From: Blastomussa wellsi
Taxonomy: Eukaryota; Cnidaria; Anthozoa; Scleractinia; Plerogyridae
Assembly (NCBI GenBank): GCA_947652115.1
Contig: OX393569.1
Location: 16,148,508 to 16,212,507 of the forward strand
Length of the DNA stretch: 64,000 nt
Direction of reading: 5' to 3'
Both the position numbers and the translations under genes were made by a program. Under the pieces are notes generated by a model, which was given only the letters and a program-made list of their open reading frames with translations, ran no database searches and had not been told where the DNA came from. This document shows, piece by piece, positions 46,901 through 58,490 of the stretch. Numbering within the stretch: position 1 is the first letter of the stretch; each line of letters opens with the position of its first letter.

Positions 46901-49001
46901 GTGGGAAACATTTTTCCCTCATTTTAAACTTCCTGCGTGATGGTACCGCACCATTACCACAGAATGAGGTGGAGCTGCAAGAAATTTTGATAGAGGCCAA
47001 GTATTACTTGATTGAATCACTTGCAGAACTTTGTGAGAAAACCCTTGAAAAGAAAAAGGAAGAGCATGACCCTATTTGTCGTGTTCCACTTATAACTTCG
47101 TCCAAGGAGGAAAGGCAACTTGTCACTGGTAAAAAGGTATGCAGGAGTTCTTTTGTATACTTATTGAAACCCAAGAACACCAATTGCTGAAAGGGCAAAA
47201 CCTTGCAAGTCCCCCAGTTCTACCTGGAGATGCCAGGTTTGAACAACATTGTCCAATATATTATGCCATGATCAAGGAAGATTGGCACATTTTGGCACAT
47301 CATCATTGTCATCATCATCAGCACTATCACCATCATTATCATTGTCATTTCTGGTGTTCCAGATAAATCAACAGTTTTAAAATCCCTTTGTTGCAAGATA
47401 GTTTAAAACTGTTGTCGTGATTGGACTACCTTAGATTCTAGCCAATGAAATCATTTTACCCAGATCACTTGTTCCTCATGCACAGGCCCAGCCAGCCAAG
47501 TGGAAAAAGTGGATCTGGGGATGAGAATGGGAAGAAATCAGATGATGACCCTAAAGATTTTATAGTTGAAGGTTGACATTTTTTAAAAGGTTGCTCTAGA
47601 CATCAATGGTTCCAAAACTCCTGTTTAGAAAAAAAATATGTCATATTACCCGAGTACTGTTTTGTGTTATCACAGAACTAAAGATTGATAAATAACTTTT
47701 CTTTTCCTCTACAGCCAGTTGTCAAACTCTCATATAACAGATCAAATAACAAATACTCCTATACTGGGTAAGTCTATAATGTTGCTTAAAGACAAAAAGC
47801 ACTGACTAAGGCCCAGTTCAGATGTTGGAATTGAGTTCAACAAAACCATGGCAGAAGCACAACATCCGAATCAAAATTTTGAATTAAGTTTGGCATGACA
47901 TTAAGTTCGACAAGCTCTGCTGTGCTACACAACTCTGGTGTGGCAGCCATTAAAACATGCTTTTGTCGTACCAAAACATAATTCATAAATTATATTAAAT
48001 TATGTTAACTTCCATGGGGAGTTTATATAATGTTATGTGGACTCGGTAAATCCTGTATTTAGTACGACTCTGTCACAATGTCTGAATCAGAGTCGTGTTT
48101 CTGCTGTGCTGCAGTCAAACCTAATAGTAATTGACTTCTGTATGGCAGAAGCACAACCTCTGAACTGGGCCTAAGCCTTTTGTTCTTTTCCCTGCATACT
48201 GAAATCATAAATATAAATGTATTTTCGTGGTTAAATTCTGGAACTCAAATAGGTTGGCCCCATCTTATTTAACATAGAGGACCCCTCCCTCCAAAAATAG
48301 ACTTGCAAAGCAAGTGTCATGACCAGAGGGAGACGTCACGCTTTCTACGGAAATCGGAGATCACGTGACGTGCAAAAGAACACCCCTTGCGAATCGTCAC
48401 AGCCTGAGGGAATGTCACACTTTCTACGGAGATCAAAGATTACGTGACTTGCCAAAGAACACCCACTCAGGATCTACACAACCTGATGATAAGGTCACTT
48501 TTTCTCCGGCAATCGAAGATCACGTTACCTTCAAAAGAACACCCCCTTGAGATCGTCACGCAACGCTGGCCTTATTTAATTTAATTTAATGTAATGACAT
48601 CTTTTTTTTTTCATTCTCACAGTCAGTCAGATGACAACCTGTTAAAAAATATCGAACTCTTCGACAAGCTGTCGCTTCGCTTCAACGGACGCATTCTGTT
48701 TATCAAAGACTTGATCGGTAACAACGAAATCTGCTGCTGGACTTTTTACGGCAATGGCAAGAAACTCGCCGAGGTGTGTTGCACATCGATTGTGTACGCC
48801 ACGGAAAAACCGCAAACAAAAGTTGAATTCCCGGACTCGAGAATTTACGAGGAATCACTGAACGTTCTTTTGTATGAGCATCGGGGAACTGGAAACCTCC
48901 CCGATGCTGAACTACTCAGCGCGACTCGTAGGGCTGTCGGCCCACGAGTGATTCCGGAAAGTGACGAAGAGCCTACGAGAAGACAGGAAAAGAACAGATA
49001 A
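43979..49001 (+). CDS. KCTD10: BACURD-type BTB/KCTD adaptor for CUL3
   Basis: BACURD proteins (KCTD10, KCTD13 and TNFAIP1 in vertebrates) bind CUL3 through a BTB domain and direct ubiquitination of substrates such as RhoA, affecting actin and cell migration. Four exons, 43979-44150, 46880-47136, 47715-47767 and 48623-49001, join in frame with GT-AG borders into 286 residues. The T1-type BTB begins at about residue 17 ([15 protein letters not shown]) and includes [18 protein letters not shown] and [12 protein letters not shown] blocks across the first intron. The BACURD-specific region follows, with [50 protein letters not shown] and [12 protein letters not shown]. The acidic/basic tail is short; vertebrate members have about 310-330 residues. 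An AATAAA lies at 49136, 135 bases after the stop. Which vertebrate paralogue is closest cannot be told here, so the symbol stands for the family. Confidence 0.94.
44563..44598. repeat. Perfect 16-bp hairpin in KCTD intron 1
   Basis: CCTGAGTGGGCATATG and CATATGCCCACTCAGG are exact complements around a 4-base loop. Possibly the end of a foldback element; no terminator role is expected in an animal gene. Confidence 0.7.
45140..45395 (-). repeat. Dispersed repeat, inverse of the 14.35-14.5 kb stretch
   Basis: AATTCAAAATGCGCTGGTTT, then GAGCTGAAAAGTTGTA and GGATTTTAGAATTTGA, match the reverse complement of 14340-14500. It is in KCTD intron 1 and noncoding. Confidence 0.45.
47370..47535. mobile_element. 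Truncated MITE, GATGAGAAT terminus
   Basis: The sequence from CAGTTTTAAAATCCCTTTGT to TGGATCTGGGGATGAGAAT matches the right half of the element at 24177-24460. The left end is missing. It lies in KCTD intron 2. Confidence 0.55.
47810..48171. mobile_element. MITE with GGCCCAGTTCAGA termini
   Basis: The 13-bp terminal inverted repeats GGCCCAGTTCAGA and TCTGAACTGGGCC are perfect. Just inside each end lies TGGCAGAAGCACAAC in direct orientation. It lies in KCTD intron 3. Confidence 0.75.
48313..48552 (+). repeat. Three tandem ~80-bp repeats in KCTD intron 3
   Basis: Three head-to-tail copies begin their landmark GTCAC..TTTCTACGG near 48335, 48414 and 48494. Each copy then carries AGATCACGTGACGTGCAAAA or a variant and AAGAACACCC. 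The last copy ends about 70 bases before exon 4. Confidence 0.7.
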
Positions 49002-50344
49002 AGAGAGAAACACGGCTGTTACTAATTCGTTAACTGGAAAAGATACGAAGTTGCGTAGTCAGAATCTTTACGTTCGACGTTTTGACGTGGAATGCTTATT
49101 CCCACACGGAAGGTGTCTGTGTAGGAAATTTTTTTAATAAAAAGAATTATACATTAGACTCTCTGAGAACACACACAGCGTGGCTGTATCTGAAGATCGA
49201 AAATAATGCATTTTACTCTCTGAAAATCTTAGAGAGCTGTTTCTATGGTTTTATGTGTTTTACATAGCTTGGGGAATTCCAGAAACGTTATCTTGTACAC
49301 AAGATTGGCCATCTCAGGGAGGATAGCCGCAGAAGGAACGGTTGGTGGGGGGGGGGGGGGGGGGGAGGGGAGGTAGCCCCAGGAAATGAGTGGGTACGTG
49401 TCACTTAACCCCCAGGCCATAACGCTGGACCAATAAATGCTATTTCAGACGGTTTTTCAGATCGCATATAATAGATAGCTAGACGCCTTTATTTCTAAAA
49501 ATATATGTGAAGGCAAAAAAGAAAAAATACTCTTGTATTACTCCGGGTAGTCCATTCAGGGGGCTCCATTCAGGGAGCTTAAATAAATTGATACCGTGTA
49601 TAAATAAAGTTATAATACTACTACTGCTCCTACTATTACTTACGGAGCATCCCTACTATCAACAGGAGCCCTGAGTTCTCTAACTAAACTATACACTGAA
49701 ATATGTACAATAATCATGGAGCATTTAGGAATTAAGAAATCGGGGTCGAGCGGATATTTTTCGAGTTGCGTAGTATTTGAGGAAAAGTACGAACAGTGCG
49801 TTTTGTTGCCCTAATATGATAATATGCGTAATAGTGACATAATAAATGACTATTTGAGGCGGCATTTCAGACTCAATGCGGCGCAAACCACAAAATACTA
49901 AGTTAGTAAATAACCCCTTCAGGCGGCTGTATATTGGAGGATAATGCCCGAGGCTAAAACAACATCCGAAAAATGAACAGTTGGCCGAGAACTGAGGGTT
50001 CGAGGGAAACTGAAATTTTTAGGACAATTTTTGAGCCAGGGACCTTATTCCCCAATATACCAGAAATCCAGAAACGGGTTTGTTTATTTTATAACCCTCT
50101 AGTTAATTTTCATAACGCGATTTGTCGCAGTGAAAAAGGAAAAAAACATAGTGATAAACACGGCATAACTGTGTTTGAAATAAATGCAAATTGGCTGCTT
50201 TACGAATTGTTTTCAAAGCTATGATTTGATTAAGAAGCTGGAGCTGAAAAGGTGACTGTTCGTTTGTTTTGAACTCCATAAAATCGCGCTTTGTACCACG
50301 TGATGTGTCTTGTCTAATGAGTGCGCGTAAAAATTGGTGGGTCA

Positions 50345-50600
50345 TTTAACAATTATTCCACGAGCGCGCGTTGGATATGAGATGGTACCCGCCTCATTGG
50401 CTATAACCATCTCATATCCAACTAGCGCGAGTGGAATAATTGTTTTATTAAAAACTCCCCAAAAATATTGTACAAACATTGCAAAAATGCATTCTTTTAC
50501 GCGTACACCTACCTTTTTGGTAGGTCAATGGTATGTGAGCTCATATACCATTGTCTGTCAACCAATCAAAACTCAGGAAATGTAATATACCATAGCTATT
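50345..50600. mobile_element. MITE with ATATGAGATGG palindrome, copy 2
   Basis: The same parts as 12466-12776 occur in reverse: AACAATTATTCCACGAGCGC, the palindrome GTTGGATATGAGATGGT / ACCATCTCATATCCAAC, then TTTTTAATAAAA-type sequence as complement, and the ATATGAGCTCATA block. Confidence 0.6.
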
Positions 50601-51294
50601 TTTAAATAATAATGACTTTCCTATGCCTTGACGAATACAGCCAATCAGGAGCCTGGAGAAGCGTTGCATATTCCGCGGTATCCCACGGGTCGTATTCCAC
50701 GGAAGTTTCCAGGCCTTCGTTCAACTCAGTTTAAATTTTGCGAGAATATATTTAAATATAAATTAAGACACAATGTAGTTTAAATCTTTGGAAAAATGTG
50801 ATACTAGAGATGAAAGACTATTCAGACGTCGAAGAAATATTTGCCAAACAGCGACCAAAAACCCATTAAACATAGATAAAACAACTTTGGATTGCAAGAC
50901 ATTTGTTAAGTTACGTACTCGTCTAAAGGCTCGCGTGTATACTGAAAAATCAAATCACCCGTGGGATATTTCACGGTATGCCACGAGAGAACATGTATGC
51001 ATTTGAGACGGCATTTCAGAATAAATGCCGTGCAGACCACTTTATTCTATCGGCGTTGCTAAAACCAGCCATAGCAAACGACCCAGTTCCTCACTCGGAA
51101 ATCCCACCGACTTCCGGTAAAAGCTAGCCTGAGTATCAGGCCCTCCTAAGGGGCTAGGGGAGAGGAGAAGAGATAGAGGAGATGTGAGAGGCTAGGTAAA
51201 AGCAAGAATTTTTGCTTCATCGTTCTCGAGTCCGAGGGAATGTTTTGTCCGAAAATCGATATTCATAAGGAATTGGAGTACCAAGGAACCATTC

Positions 51295-51470
51295 CGCTCC
51301 CCAGAGCCCACGATCACTTCTGCTCTGCGCCAGATCGAGACCACTGGCCTCAGATTGGTCAGATTTGACAGTGAGTCCGTGGATCGCGGACCTCCGGTAT
51401 TGAGGGCGACCAGAGGTCTCGATCCCTGTCGCAGACCAGAAGGGTCCTGGGCTCTGGGGACGAGAATGCC
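51295..51470. repeat. Foldback repeat with CCCCAGAGCCC ends
   Basis: CTCCCCAGAGCCC and GGGCTCTGGGGACGAG face each other. Inside, GATCGAGACCACTGG pairs with CCAGAGGTCTCGATC. The ends resemble those of the element at 24177-24460. Confidence 0.55.
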
Positions 51471-52144
51471 AAGGAACAAGACAAGAAATAGATCACCAGG
51501 GCTGTTGCCTCAGTGCAGAGTGTTGAAATAACTGTGTTTATTCTTGGCTGTTTACTTAATCCTCTTAGCTGTAATATCAACAAGGAAATTCTCCTTTCTG
51601 GAGTACTTGCTGGTTGAGGGTATACATTTAAAATGCACTTGCGACCAGAAGCCGTGGTACCTCTTTTAGGGTGAAGGACAGTGTTGGGTTAGTAACCCGT
51701 CGGGCAGTATAAGATGTGGGACGCCTGCTTGAGTTAACAGAAGTTCGTCTTATCGCTCTTCAAAAAAACAACAGGAAGGAAGGTGTTCAGTGCTATGAAA
51801 TGGAGAATTGGTATAAAATGCTTCCGTTTGCGTGTACTCTTTCCAGATGGGGGTCAACTTTGTTCCTCCAACTTTCATTCAAATGCGTGTGTACCCCCAT
51901 CTTAAGAATGCAAATCAGTTTACTTCGTCCCCTAGCAAACAAATCGCCCCTTTAACGTTTGAAACTATATTTTTACCAAAGTTCTCTTCCTTTTCCCTAA
52001 TAAATACTACATGCTAAATATTTGCAAGCAAAAACGAGTTACCTTATGGAATCGCGAAATTAAATACCCGCCAAAAAAAGTTATCGTGAAAATTAATTTA
52101 AAACCTTGGTGTAAAACCATTAAAACCCATGATGCCGTTTACAT

Positions 52145-52310
52145 GCTGACAGGCTGCTTCAGCCCCACCCCCCCCCCCCCCCCAATTTTTGGCAACTCAG
52201 ATATTTTGGGCAGCATCAGGAAATTTGTGCAACGCAACGTGGTAGAATTTTTTGGGCAAACGGTTCACCACCCCCCTGGCAAAAAATTGCCCGTACACCG
52301 CTTATGCATG
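52145..52310. mobile_element. G-tract repeat with GCCCAAAAAATT, copy 2
   Basis: The reverse complement matches 22493-22700, including a poly-C run (about 52167-52180) in place of the poly-G run, AATTTTTTGGGCAAACGGTT and GGCAAAAAATTGCCC. Confidence 0.5.
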
Positions 52311-52559
52311 CTGATGCTCTTTTCTTCCAGATCGAGAGAAGATATCTCACAGATGCTGAACAGTGTTTTATAACGTTGTTCTTTGTTGAAAACGAAACAT
52401 GTCAACCTGTTTCGTTATGGCTCTATTCAAGGTCTGCGTTATTAGGGTAGTTTGTGAGAAAGTGCCTTAGAAAGTGTGCAGTGAAAATCGGCGCCAAATC
52501 CGTGACGTATTTGCTAGTTATTGGCCTGGGTGTTTTAATGCATATTCATGACAAATTGT

Positions 52560-53445
52560 AAATTTGTTTCAAACCAAACAGGTCGTGGATGTGTGAAGAT
52601 GTGTCGTGCTGCGAGGCCAAGCTTTGACTGTCGAAGGAAGAAGAGGCATCCCGCAAATAAGAACAGTGAAGGGAAAGCTTAGAAAGATGTCTTCTCGCTT
52701 TTAAGGCAAAAGGTAAGCACTCCTTACGCAAAGTTTTGCTTAATTTTCGCTGAACCGCGGAACACGTGCGCTTTCTACCGTTAGCTTTGACGTCGCTTCG
52801 ACTCGAAACTCAAAGAAGTGTCTTTCGTTTCGTTTGTAAGGTAACAAGGGCGGCGGTCTTAGAGAAGACGTTTCCTGTTTGAATTAATGCCGTGAAACTT
52901 CTGAAGAGAAATTTCGAACGGTTTAGAAATGTGCTTGAACATGTCTTAACTAAAATAGGAATTGAGGTCTCGAAAGCGTGCAAGAAAAGTTTATGAAGTT
53001 CCAAATGTGGCCACGTGCATTCGATATTTGTATTTCGTAATAACGCCCGACACACGTTGCTGCGGCGAAAATTTTGAAGATTTTTATGTCAGAACTTGAC
53101 AATGACATCATGTGTACAAAATGCCGTTTGATTTGGATCATGAATGCAATGGTTTTTGGAGCAAAACAGTGCCGGTGTGTACGCTTTTAGCGTAATTAGC
53201 ACTGATGTCAAATGTCGTTTGAACTTTAACTTATCTCTACACTGTTTTTATTTATTTCAGGAAGACTGATTTCACTAAGAGGATAGAAGTATAAAGAAAT
53301 CAAGAGGACACACTGGAATCAATATATCAGGAGAAAACTGCAAAGATAAGAACTATCAATTATCACGTAACCTTAACAAAAATGGTGGCTGGACAAATGT
53401 CTAATTTTCACGGGAATTTCACACTTGGAAGAATAGATCACATCG
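52560..53445 (+). other. Possible 5' exon pair of an unknown gene
   Basis: A noncoding stretch ends in a good donor (AAAAG followed by GTAAGC at 52713). A good acceptor with a pyrimidine tract ends at 53260 (TTTATTTCAG). The second piece contains ATG at 53382 in a favourable context and the start MVAGQMSNFHGNFTLGRIDH, with a weak donor at 53446. No following exon was found, so this could equally be chance. Confidence 0.2.
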
Positions 53446-53989
53446 GTATTGCTTGCTTGCATCGAGTGGTGGAGGTTATAAACACAAGTAACTTGAGGGT
53501 GCATTGGAGCAAAACACTATTTTGATTGTTTACAGCGAGCGATGCAGTTTAAAAACGGCAGGAAATGGAAATGCTGTACAACTTAAGCTTGCTTTCTGAT
53601 TCGATTATTTTAGTAGTTCTTTCGCAGCCACCGTTTTTAATGCAGGATGCACACCTTGATGGCTCGGCTATTTATTGTTTGATCTCGGAAAGGTATCGTG
53701 GTCGTCTGTGAGGAATTGGGCGGGTGTAATTTGGCAGTTTATTTACGTTCGGTGCAAAAGCAAAGACTAATTTCCATTATGCAGCGTTTATCCTCAAGGC
53801 TTGTGCGTCGTGTATCCGCGCGTTGCGATAGTTACAACTTCAATTGATGCTGCACGCAAGTGAAATGTTTTTAAGGTGGCACTGTAAGACGAACAAGAGT
53901 AATTGAAATCAATAAAAAATGCAAGATTTGCGTTGACGGAAGCAGTCCTTGCCTTTCTCATCACCTGGGTCTTTGTTCGGCTTGCTACC

Positions 53990-54329
53990 ATCCTCGGAGA
54001 CCAAGGGGCGGTTAGTCGGGGCGACACGAAGTAAATCGAGCAGCGAAATTGGTGCAAACAAAAGTTTACAAGAATTCGCAAGAGTGTCCCTGGGATGCTG
54101 CTCTTAAACGATTAGTACCACGACCCATTCGAATGCTTGCCTCTGATTGGCCATGAACTTATTTGTGGCCAATCATAGGCAAGCATTCGAATGGGCCGTG
54201 GAACTTGTCGTTTGAGAGTCGCATCCCAGGGACACTCTTGCGAATTCTTGTAAACTTTCGTTTGCACCGATTTCACTGCTCGGTTTACTTAGTGTCGCCC
54301 CGACTTGCTGCCCCTGAGTCTCCGAGGAT
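53990..54329. repeat. Large foldback, ~150-bp arms
   Basis: ATCCTCGGAGAC and GTCTCCGAGGAT mark the outer ends. Inside, AGAGTGTCCCTGGGATGC, TGCTTGCC and ATTGGCCA each meet their complements around a centre at about 54160. Arms are roughly 85-90 percent alike by eye. It is noncoding. Confidence 0.65.
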
Positions 54330-54917
54330 GGCTTGCTACGACTGTGATTGGGAAAATCACAAAATTAAAAAAAAAATTAATCATCCTTCTGCGTTTTGGA
54401 TATAATTAGAGACACACAAAACACTCAACAGTGCTACCTTGAAAAGATTCGCACTTTTGTGCTTTATTCTGACTAAAGAACACGGGCTTCTCAATCGCGG
54501 AAACGTTCAAAACAAAGGTAACTGGATAAACGATTTCATTTACTCCATCAGAAATGTATATTGATCGGATCGGGAAAAGAAAGTTTTGAATTTTGACATG
54601 TTTTGGGTGGGAAGACAAACGGAGCTTGTGTTGAGTATACCTGTGTTCTTTTGTCGTTTTGCGCGCTTAGTATATAAACCATCATGCCTGGTTCAAAGGA
54701 TAACAAAACTCGACCATGAAAATGTTAAATTTTACAGTTATACAGACCAAAAACATCGATCTCTTTTAGGGTAAAAGCCGATTTTCGTAAAACTACCAAA
54801 ACAAAAAGAAATTCACTGTGCAACTAAACTTGACGTTTTATTGGGTGATTTTACAAAACCCGCGGAACAAAATTTTAACAAAAGCGACAATCTCGTTGTC
54901 AACCATTCAATAAAATC

Positions 54918-55313
54918 AGCTGTACGAAATCTCAAAATATTTTTTCGCTAAAATAAACCTTTGCAGCAGTTGAAACGCATTACACCTTTCGTTTCTCCTT
55001 TTTACCAAATGCTGACTTTTTATAGCATTCAAAAGATAAGAAAAACCGAGCATCAGTTGTTGCACGACCGAGTCAGAGGGGCGTGGGTCTGTTCCTGGGT
55101 CGACGTCACAAAACAGTTTGTGACGTCTACCCAGGAAAAGACCCACTCCCCTTCTGACTCGGTCGTGCAACAACTGATGCTCGATTGTTCTTATCTTTTG
55201 AATGCTATAAAAAGTCAGCATTTGGTAAAAAGGAGAAACGAAAGGTGTAATGCGTTTCGTACTGGTGCAAAGGTTTATTTTAGCGAAAAAATACTTTGGG
55301 GTTTCGTGCACTT
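54918..55313. mobile_element. Palindromic MITE, second copy of the 7.6-kb family
   Basis: ATAAACCTTTGCA, TTTATAGCATTCAAAAG and CGACCGAGTCAGAGGGGCG are followed by their complements, as in 7571-7989. The left end (GTACGAAATCTCAAAATATT) is more diverged than the right end (GGGGTTTCGTGCACTT). Two open frames of about 130-145 codons on opposite strands here are by-products of the palindrome. Confidence 0.65.
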
Positions 55314-56009
55314 GAACTATTTAGTTCTTTTTGTTTTTATCACATGGCTAAACTTCGAAAGCTGTATCGGGACATTAGAAATACGAGCATTTGGCTAAAA
55401 TCATGCAGCAAGAAAACTACAAATCAGTGTTCAATTTTATCGAATTGCCTTGTATGTATTTCATAAAAGACGAAACAAAAACACAGGGAAATTTATTTTT
55501 TAAAAGTATGGAAAGGAAAATTACAACTTCACCCGAGTGATTTCTCAAATCTAAAAAAATTAAAAGTCAGAATGTAGCTAACAAAGAACATCCGGAAACA
55601 TTTATATTTTTATGTAAACTAAACATTTTCTCCATTACCAACATTATAGGCCAAAATTTAACAACAGTCAAACTGATCTAGTTTTCAAGAACGAACAAAA
55701 GGAAACGACGATTTCACTTTGAAAATCGACGGAATTTGTTTCATTTTATGTTAAATAAAAATCTGGTATTTTTTCTTGCTTATGTTAAACCACGAAATCA
55801 ATATTAGTATTAGTGAAAATTTACCAAAATAGCAAAACGTTTGGTTAGAAATTGTCTGCTTTATCTACCAAATTTACAGAGAATATGATTTAGACATTTA
55901 TTTCTAACGACAAAGAAAAATGACAGTTTTGGATTTTTGTTTCTCGTCTTGCTTTCGTCGTTTTGATGTATTTTGGTCTGTATAATATGTACCAGAGAAG
56001 TTGAAGAAA

Positions 56010-57170
56010 ATAAAAAAACGTCCTTATCTTGACTGCCTGGTTGGACGCGACGGTAACGCTCTTAGTACAACAGTTTACAGAAAACCGACGCATACCGACA
56101 GACTACTTGACGAATCATCTTACAACCCGACATCACACCTGAAAGCAACGACTATTGAGACACTGACGAGACGAGCGCAACTAGTTTGCAACTCACGAAA
56201 CAGCTTATCTCACGAAGACTATTACCATGACCGTGTTTTTTCTAAAAACAACTAACACAACGACGACTTTATTAGACGAAACATTCACCGACCCACTGAA
56301 CCGCCTGCTGAAACAAACGTTAACCCAACTCCTACGACTACAATGACGATACATTGTACCGTACATTGAGGGCATGTCTGAAACCATCTCGCGGATTTTG
56401 CAACCTTACAATATCCGCGAAGCCCACAAACCGATTACTTCGCTACGACATGTACTAACCAACGTTAAAGACAAGGACGACCCGAGCAGTTCACAAGATC
56501 AAGTGCTCCGACTGCCAAGCCTCGTACATCGGAGAGACTGGTAGGAACCTCAACACAAGACTGACTGAACACAAACGACCGACGAGAAACCGTGACGTCA
56601 ACAATCACATTGCTGAGCAACGTCGACTTACGAACCACAATATCGACTGGGACTCTGCTTACTGTTTGACCTACAGCACTAACTATTTTCAACGACTGAC
56701 TTTGGAAAGCTGGTTTACTAACTTAGAACAGAATCCTCAACAGAAGTCAACCAGTACCGGCACCATACAAACGACTAATTCACGACATGGACAAAACAGA
56801 CAGACCGAATAGAACGACCTAACTTTACCGACGGATCGACACCGACCAAATCAACTACTCGAGTTTTACAGCCAATAACATCACGGCTAAACTGATCATG
56901 GCCAATCAGTTTTCACGATCTAGACTTATAACATTCGACTGACAAACAACTTCTTCACATGACTCTGAACATGACTTCCGCTCAGGTTGTCGAAACGTCG
57001 GTCACTGTCACAGACAACAGTCCGTTCACAGAACTACCCTCACCCGGACGATCAAACTACACGATCGACTGTTACCCCCTGGTTCAAAACATTTACTGTA
57101 GAAGCTTGGGACTGAATTTGAAACAACGGCTTTGTTCCTTGAACCAGGCATTGGGTTTTATTAGTATTTA
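56010..57170 (+). pseudogene. Penelope-like element 3' part, with GIY-YIG region
   Basis: Penelope-like elements are retroelements whose reverse transcriptase is usually fused to a GIY-YIG endonuclease. The translation from 56019 shows the reverse-transcriptase end (TTVYRKPTHTDRLLDESSYN, then TLTRRAQLVC). After frame shifts, about 56490-56760 shows a Cys-containing linker and SYIGETGRNLNTRLTEHKR (56520-56577), matching the catalytic core of the GIY-YIG domain, then NHNIDWDSA and LESWFTNLEQ. The rest to about 57170 looks like the 3' noncoding end. Several frame shifts and stops make it inactive, and the upstream reverse-transcriptase core is missing. Confidence 0.8.
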
Positions 57171-57209
57171 ATTTCTATAACGTAGAAGCGACCTTTTCTG
57201 CCGACATTC

Positions 57210-57669
57210 CGTGTAACACAGGGCTCGAAAGATTTTCAAATTAGTGAATTATTTTTGGAAAAATGGAACTGAATTCGGCTACAACATTATTTTGTGTGCA
57301 AGAAAAAGATCATTGAGCCAAGCAATTGTAGAATATAACTAAACCTTTGGCTCACGTCTCAACTAAATTTAAAATCAGTCAGAAAGATGCATAGAGCCAA
57401 ATAATTGACACGTCTTACCATTGTGGAAAAACTAACAGCTTTAGTGGCTCATGCTTGAAAAGACAAGAAATCATTTTACTCTTGACAAAAACAAAACAAC
57501 AACATGGAGCCAAGCAATTGTCATACATCTGAGCCTTTGCGGCAAAAACAAATCTCTACTGATCGATGTCACTTCTAAAACTTGAAAAGAAATATATTAT
57601 TTTCGGCAAATATTTAGATTCCCATTTTATCAGACGGTTTTCCGCCGAATTTGTCCTGTGTTACACGCG
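57210..57669. repeat. Inverted-repeat element with CGTGTAACACAGG ends
   Basis: CGTGTAACACAGG at the left and CCTGTGTTACACG at the right are perfect complements. Between them GAGCCAAGCAATTG or a variant occurs three times (about 57316, 57391 and 57507). It has no coding frame. Confidence 0.5.
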
Positions 57670-57839
57670 AAAATCGACGTCTGAAAAAGGTCTTGAAGCA
57701 ACATGGCAAGTTGAAAAAAAAGTCTGAGGCAATTGGAAAAGTGAAGTAATATATCGCGAGAACTTGAAAAACACGAGACGTAAGCCATATTATCAGATTA
57801 TAAAGAGTCGACTGTAGCTTGCCATGTTGCTCATCTATT

Positions 57840-58490
57840 AAGAATATTTTTAAAAAGAGGACGACACATTGGAAGTTAAATTTGAAGAACATGTTTCGGC
57901 CGTTTAACGAACATCTGAGTTGAAAGTTGAATTATTTTTGAATTGCCATTTGAATTTGTAATAACTACTTAACAATGACAAACAACAAGCGTGAAATAAA
58001 TTAGGAATCTAACAAAATTAGCCAAAGGAAACAAAATGGTGTACAATAGTAACGAGCTGATGAGAGCGAGAGAGTTAAATTAACATGATATAATTGTTTG
58101 TTTAAAGAAGGTTGCTCCCAGCAAATATGTAAGGCCCTCTTTTATCTTGACCTGAAATTTAGATCCTGCTATCAGTAATTTTCCGGTCATGATAAAAGAA
58201 GCCTTTTATATTTGCTGGGAGCCACCTTCTTTAAACAAACAATTATATCGTGTTTATTTAACTCTCTCGTTCTAATCAGCTTGTCACTACTGTGCACCCT
58301 TTTGTTTCCTTTGGCTAATTTTGTTAGATTCCTAATTTATTTCACGTTTGTTGTTTGTTACTTTTTAGTAGTTACAATTAATTTAAACGTAACTTCAAAA
58401 ATAATTCAACTTTCAACTGAAGATGTTCGTTAAGCGGCCGAAACATGTTTTGCGAATTTAAATTCAAACGTCGTCCCCTTTTTAAGAATT
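57840..58490. repeat. Large foldback, ~290-bp arms
   Basis: The arms meet at about 58165. GCTCCCAGCAAATATGTAAG, AAACAAACAATTATATC, GTTTCCTTTGGCTAATTTTG, TTAGATTCCTAATTTATTTC and CGGCCGAAACATGTT each occur once in one arm and as the complement in the other. Arms are about 85 percent alike by eye. Its place after the Penelope-like element suggests a related terminal structure or a separate foldback transposon. Confidence 0.65.

Larger units (their letters stand above)
49002..52559. other. Intergenic, repeats only
   Basis: After the KCTD polyadenylation signal (AATAAA at 49136) I see no supported gene. The stretch contains a G-run of 19 bases (49347-49365), a MITE at 50345-50600, a foldback at 51295-51470 and a G-tract repeat at 52145-52310. 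Short open frames of 60-120 codons overlap these repeats and are not credible genes. Confidence 0.5.

Noticed and set aside
53382..53525. Complete small protein starting MVAGQMSNFHGNF
   Set aside because: It would have only 48 codons if unspliced, with no recognisable motif. It is kept only as part of a doubtful 5' exon pair.
54916..55398. Two opposite-strand frames of 131 and 145 codons with near-identical predicted proteins
   Set aside because: They are the two arms of a palindromic MITE read on each strand, which explains both the similarity and the open frames.
58400..58460. Hammerhead ribozyme near CTGAAGATG and CGGCCGAAAC
   Set aside because: The CTGAAGA and GAAAC words suggest a hammerhead core, and such ribozymes occur in Penelope-like elements, but the intervening sequence does not form a convincing stem II, and the mirrored arm (57890-57925) lacks the CTGANGA word. 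A covariance-model search would settle it.
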